A stretch of DNA of 10,147 nucleotides from Cytophagales bacterium. GTDB lineage: Bacteria > Bacteroidota > Bacteroidia > Cytophagales > MED-G16. The notes beneath the pieces are model-generated. The model was not told where the DNA came from. It did not search any database and saw only the letters and a program-made list of their open reading frames with translations. Positions 7,276 to 10,147 of this stretch are shown one piece after another; the first letter of the stretch is position 1, and each line of letters opens with the position of its first letter. The stretch is taken from assembly GCA_029940715.1 (NCBI GenBank), contig JAPYTU010000050.1, forward strand, positions 1-10,147. Reading direction: 5' to 3'. The position numbers were made by a program, and so were the translations under genes.

Positions 7276-8361
7276 ATGCTAAGTAATAGTTGGTTTAAAA
7301 AGTATTTACTTCCGGGATTTATTTTTCAATCTTTAGTAATTGGGGGTGGTTATGGTACAGGAAGAGAACTTGTAGAATTTTTTTTATTATTGGGACCAAA
7401 AAATGGAATTTTAGGCATGATTGTTGCCACAATTATTTGGTGTGTTGTTTTAGCTTGTACATTTGAATTATCGCGTCAATTTAGATCTTATGACTATAGA
7501 TCTTTTTTAATAAAAATTTTAGGTAGAGGATGGATCTTTTATGAAATAACGTATTTAATTGGTTTAGTTTTAGTGATATCTGTCTTAGGTTCAGCCTCAG
7601 GAAATTTAGTTATGGAAGTTTTAGATTTACCCACAATTGTAGGTACAATAGCTATGATATTGATGGTTGGGGTACTGTCTTTTTTTGGTAGTAGAATCAT
7701 AGAAGTTTTTTTATCTTATTGGTCAATTTTTCTCTATCTAGTTTTTATAATATTAGTTATTTGGATTAATTCAATATATGGAAATCAAATATCAAATAAT
7801 TTTTCTTTGACAGAAGAATCTGCTCCTTGGTTAAAAAATGGTATAATGTATGCAGCTTATAATGTAGGGCCTGTTGCAGCTATTTTGTTTTGCTTAACAA
7901 GTATAAAAACAAGAAAAGAAGCTCTTATATCAGGTGGTTTAGCAGGTATTATAGCTATCATTCCTGGTTTTATGATTTTTTATAGTTTGGTAAGTTTTTA
8001 TCCTAATATTAATCAAGAAATTGTTCCTACTAATTTTTTATTAGATAAGATAGGTTCAACTTCTTTTAAAATTATTTTTCAATTGATTCTTTTCGGTACT
8101 TTTATTGAAACGGGAGTTGGTTTAATACATGGATTTAATGAGAGAATTTCTAATTGGCTAAAGAGTGATAGGGGTCAAGAATTATCTAGAATTAGTCGTT
8201 TTATTATCAGTATTTTATTTTTAATAATATCTATTTTTATTGCTGAAAATTTCGGGTTGGTAGATTTAATTAAAAATGGATATGGTACACTCACTTGGGC
8301 TTATTGGATTGTTTTTGTTATTCCAGTCATATTTGTTGCTTTTAAAAAGATGTTAAAATAA
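7276..8361 (+). CDS. YkvI-family membrane protein, putative transporter (APC/LeuT-like)
   Basis: Integral inner-membrane protein with about ten hydrophobic segments (near 10-26, 43-62, 88-107, 119-137, 142-164, 187-207, 217-240, 263-285, 307-324 and 340-357) and no soluble domain. The first segment carries 'GGGYGTGRE' (23-31), a Gly-rich stretch followed by a charged residue. It matches the 'GxGFATGRE' start of the YkvI family and resembles the broken first helix of LeuT-fold amino-acid transporters. A second marker is 'AYNVGPVAA' (194-202). The length of 361 is typical. It follows the amidohydrolase by 8 bases and precedes the small lipoprotein gene by 9, so the three are surely co-transcribed. 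The simplest role is uptake of the product, or export or uptake of the substrate, of the neighbouring deacylase. No transport substrate has been established for this family as far as I know. Confidence 0.75.
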   Translation: MLSNSWFKKYLLPGFIFQSLVIGGGYGTGRELVEFFLLLGPKNGILGMIVATIIWCVVLACTFELSRQFRSYDYRSFLIKILGRGWIFYEITYLIGLVLVISVLGSASGNLVMEVLDLPTIVGTIAMILMVGVLSFFGSRIIEVFLSYWSIFLYLVFIILVIWINSIYGNQISNNFSLTEESAPWLKNGIMYAAYNVGPVAAILFCLTSIKTRKEALISGGLAGIIAIIPGFMIFYSLVSFYPNINQEIVPTNFLLDKIGSTSFKIIFQLILFGTFIETGVGLIHGFNERISNWLKSDRGQELSRISRFIISILFLIISIFIAENFGLVDLIKNGYGTLTWAYWIVFVIPVIFVAFKKMLK

Positions 8362-8370
8362 ATTTATGGA

Positions 8371-8721
8371 ATGAAGGAAAAACATATTATTTGGATTTTA
8401 CTATTTTTTTTGTTGATATTATCTTGTGAGAAATCAGATATAGGGAAGGGTGTGCCAAAATGCATTAATGATATGATTGATGACATTGAAAATGAAGAGG
8501 TAAGAAATCCTCCTGCAAAAGTTTGGAAATGGGAAGTTGATGGTAGTACTTACTATTATATAACTTCTGATTGCTGTGATTTCTATAATTATTTATATGA
8601 TGAGAATTGTAATGTAGTGTGTGCTCCAGATGGTGGATTTACAGGTAATGGTGATGGTAATTGTACATTTTTTATTGAACAAATAGTAAGTACGTTAATT
8701 TGGGAAGATAGTAGAGACTAA
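8371..8721 (+). CDS. Small cysteine-rich lipoprotein (DUF6970-like)
   Basis: A 116-residue protein with a lipoprotein signal peptide (residues 1-18, L-I-L-S-C with Cys19 as lipid site). The mature part has six more cysteines at 31, 68, 69, 80, 84 and 98, enough for three disulfides in the periplasm. Recognisable pieces are 'CINDMIDDIE' (31-40), 'VWKWEVDGSTYYYITSDCCD' (51-70) and 'CAPDGGFTGNGDG' (84-96). They fit small Bacteroidota lipoproteins annotated as DUF6970, by recollection and not by search. The pattern CxxxC...GGxTGxGDGxC suggests a compact disulfide-bonded or metal-binding fold, but no function is known. It is the last gene of the plus-strand run, 9 bases after the membrane protein, and converges on the next gene with a gap of only 5 bases and no obvious strong terminator. 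Confidence 0.75.
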   Translation: MKEKHIIWILLFFLLILSCEKSDIGKGVPKCINDMIDDIENEEVRNPPAKVWKWEVDGSTYYYITSDCCDFYNYLYDENCNVVCAPDGGFTGNGDGNCTFFIEQIVSTLIWEDSRD

Positions 8722-8726
8722 TTATT

Positions 8727-9548
8727 CTATGGAAATAATGAGGTAATCTTTGCCTTATCTGGAATGCTTAGGATTTTTTCTACATAGTCTTGATAAAGTT
8801 GGTGACCAATAGGAAGCTGTGCTTTAATTTCAGCAGGAGTTCCGATGATAAATTCTTCATTTCCTGATATATCTTCTCTTTTTTTACCTGCAGTAATATA
8901 ATAATCCCACTCCGCAAGAATTAACCAGTAAGCATATTCCTGAGTTATAATCTTATAATACATCTCTATATCTTCTTTTTTTATCTCTTCATATGAAGAG
9001 ATATCATAAATGCCTTGATCTATTGCTTCTTGCGTTGCTAAAGATAAGGAAGAAGTGGAATTCATATAATCCCAATCTTCTATATATGTTAGATATAATA
9101 TTACATTAGTAATCGTATGTAAAAGATGTTCTATGACTTCACCAATTTGAGGCCTTCCTCCCTCTCGCAATTCCCATATAATATCTGTTGCATTATCTTG
9201 ATAAGGAGCTGGAGGAGATCCACCTGCGTAGTTTTCATTATTTTCAAAAGAAGCTTCTACTCCAACACGTTGATAGACATACTTATTTTTTGAAGTTGAT
9301 AAATATTTTGAACGCATATTTGGATCAATCATAGGATTGAAAGCGAACATCTCTTCATAAGCTTTACTTACATTATTTAAAAAATCAGAATTTACATCTT
9401 CCTTTGCAAAAATTCTTAAATCATATGCATCTATATAGTCTGTAAATTGAATGTTTTCTAAATCGGAATGCTTATCACAAGCTGATAAAATCAGGTATGA
9501 AAAAAGGAAAGAAATAAACACTATTTTATTAATAAAAAACTTTTTCAT
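8727..9548 (-). CDS. Unrecognised lipoprotein with EHLLH motif
   Basis: A 273-residue protein with a lipoprotein signal peptide (L-S-A-C, Cys24 as lipid site). I do not recognise a named family with confidence. The mature part is mostly helical and rich in Tyr, Trp and acidic residues. Features seen: 'NPMIDPNMRSKYL' (71-83), a Gly/Pro segment 'YAGGSPPAPYQ' (107-117), the motif E140-H-L-L-H144, and 'QEYAYWLILAEWDYY' (203-217) with Glu204. Near the C-terminus are 'LPIGHQLYQDYVEKIL' (245-260) and 'SIPD'. The spacing of E-H-x-x-H with a downstream Glu on a helix recalls metal sites of zincin-like or helical metal-binding proteins, but the order is not the classic HExxH, so a metalloprotease call would be speculative. 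It lies downstream of the DinB-like gene on the same strand with a 51-base gap, and converges on the small lipoprotein gene. Confidence 0.7.
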   Translation of the reverse strand: MKKFFINKIVFISFLFSYLILSACDKHSDLENIQFTDYIDAYDLRIFAKEDVNSDFLNNVSKAYEEMFAFNPMIDPNMRSKYLSTSKNKYVYQRVGVEASFENNENYAGGSPPAPYQDNATDIIWELREGGRPQIGEVIEHLLHTITNVILYLTYIEDWDYMNSTSSLSLATQEAIDQGIYDISSYEEIKKEDIEMYYKIITQEYAYWLILAEWDYYITAGKKREDISGNEEFIIGTPAEIKAQLPIGHQLYQDYVEKILSIPDKAKITSLFP

Positions 9549-9579
9549 ATTTTAAAGTTACCAACTACAAATAAAAATT

Positions 9580-9615
9580 CAAAAGGGGTATGGTTTTTTT
9601 TAATTCTTAATACCC
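9580..9615 (-). terminator. Weak possible hairpin terminator after the DinB-like gene
   Basis: Read on the minus strand, GGGTAT (9615-9610) can pair with ATACCC (9591-9586) across an 18-base loop that includes the stop codon of the DinB-like gene, and a T-rich stretch follows. The stem is only six pairs and the loop is long, so it may be a partial terminator or chance. If it is real, the lipoprotein gene at 8727-9548 would have its own promoter in the remaining gap. Confidence 0.25.
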
Positions 9616-10147
9616 ATAAAAACATTTACGCCTTTTGGGATTGGATTTCCAGAGGATCTTCTAAAACTAATGACTTGCCCCACGTGTGTAAGCGCATCAG
9701 CAATTGGACCATTTAATAAATAAAAAAAAGGATAAGAATTCTCAGTTTTACCACTTTTAAATATAATTTGAAGATTAGCAATATCTTCATCTTTTAAGAT
9801 ATCAAGAATCTTTACGGCTTTTTCTAAATTAAGTAGGGTTTCTGTTCGTAAATATGAAAATTCTAAAATTGAATAATCTTCACCATAAATTTTTGGTTTT
9901 TGATCAAATGTAGTATATATAGTTTGTGATAAACTATATATGTGTTCTAGAGTTTCTCTTGATGACATTCCTTTTTCAGAAGGTCTATAATTCAAGTCTT
10001 TTTCTTTTAAATCATATGTTCCCCAATAATATCTAAATCCTAAACCTTGAATAACTCTTTTTGCAACTGAACTAGCCTTATAAGATTCCTCAAATTTTGG
10101 TAGTTTACTAAATGGTAGATGTTTTATATCTTGACTCAAAGTTTTTT
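9600..10147 (-). CDS. DinB-like four-helix-bundle protein (5' end probably outside window)
   Basis: Helical-bundle protein of the DinB/YfiT-like superfamily, a group that includes metal-dependent thiol transferases and many stress-related proteins of unknown role. Residues are counted from the TTG at 10139. Telling segments are 'GLGFRYYWGTYDL' (32-44), 'LNYRPSEKGMSSRETLEHIY' (49-68) with His66, and 'LLNGPIADALTHVGQVISFRRSSGNP' (141-166) with His152. These match a DinB subgroup common in Bacteroidota. Only two of the three usual metal-binding histidines are evident: the position four residues before His152 is Asp148. There is no signal peptide, so it should be cytoplasmic, unlike its neighbours. 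The only in-window start candidate is the TTG at 10139. The frame stays open to the edge of the window, so the real start may be an ATG just beyond it and the gene is treated as 5'-partial. Confidence 0.8.
   Translation of the reverse strand, partial: KTLSQDIKHLPFSKLPKFEESYKASSVAKRVIQGLGFRYYWGTYDLKEKDLNYRPSEKGMSSRETLEHIYSLSQTIYTTFDQKPKIYGEDYSILEFSYLRTETLLNLEKAVKILDILKDEDIANLQIIFKSGKTENSYPFFYLLNGPIADALTHVGQVISFRRSSGNPIPKGVNVFMGIKN

Noticed and set aside
8721..8739. ATTATT / AATAAT hairpin as a terminator between the converging lipoprotein genes
   Set aside because: The stem is six A-T pairs with no G-C core and no following T tract, too weak for an intrinsic terminator.
8727..9548. Zinc metalloprotease call for the unrecognised lipoprotein
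   Set aside because: The motif is E-H-L-L-H, not HExxH, and no third ligand or Met-turn can be identified with confidence. It is kept as unknown.
1..10147. CRISPR array, insertion sequence, tRNA or rRNA gene
   Set aside because: No regularly spaced direct repeats, transposase motifs, terminal inverted repeats or recognisable tRNA/rRNA segments were seen on either strand.

Overview
The window is strongly AT-rich, has almost no Shine-Dalgarno sequences, and is packed with lipoprotein or signal-peptide genes. At the left edge it holds the end of a protein with a type IX secretion (T9SS) sorting tail. Together these point to a member of the Bacteroidota (probably an uncultured marine flavobacterium-like lineage) or a closely related FCB-group lineage. 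Taxonomy is inferred from style and gene content only.

Layout. (1) 3-98: last codons of a T9SS-exported protein. (2) 241-1317: a small signal-peptide protein with four membrane segments that reads as a prokaryotic pentameric ligand-gated ion channel. It is followed by a clear bidirectional terminator and a convergent NTF2/SnoaL-like gene (1381-1914, minus). (3) 2065-8721: a tight six-gene plus-strand run. It holds a Cys-type lipoprotein sulfatase, a DUF1080 (3-keto-disaccharide hydrolase-like) protein, a lipoprotein formylglycine-generating enzyme that keeps both catalytic cysteines, a D-aminoacylase-like amidohydrolase, a YkvI-type membrane protein and a small cysteine-rich lipoprotein. (4) 8727-10147, minus: an unrecognised lipoprotein with an E-H-L-L-H motif and a DinB-fold protein that runs to the window edge.

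Working model. The sulfatase and its maturase form an exported pair: the maturase converts the sulfatase active-site Cys to formylglycine. The DUF1080 protein is placed between them, abutting the one and overlapping the other, so a sulfated carbohydrate is the likely target. The amidohydrolase and membrane protein just downstream look like a deacylase/transporter pair. Whether they act on the same substrate (for example a sulfated N-acylated compound) is inference. The most noteworthy items are the channel homologue, which lacks the usual M1 proline, the secreted FGE, and the amidohydrolase that lacks the usual HxH and Cys metal ligands.
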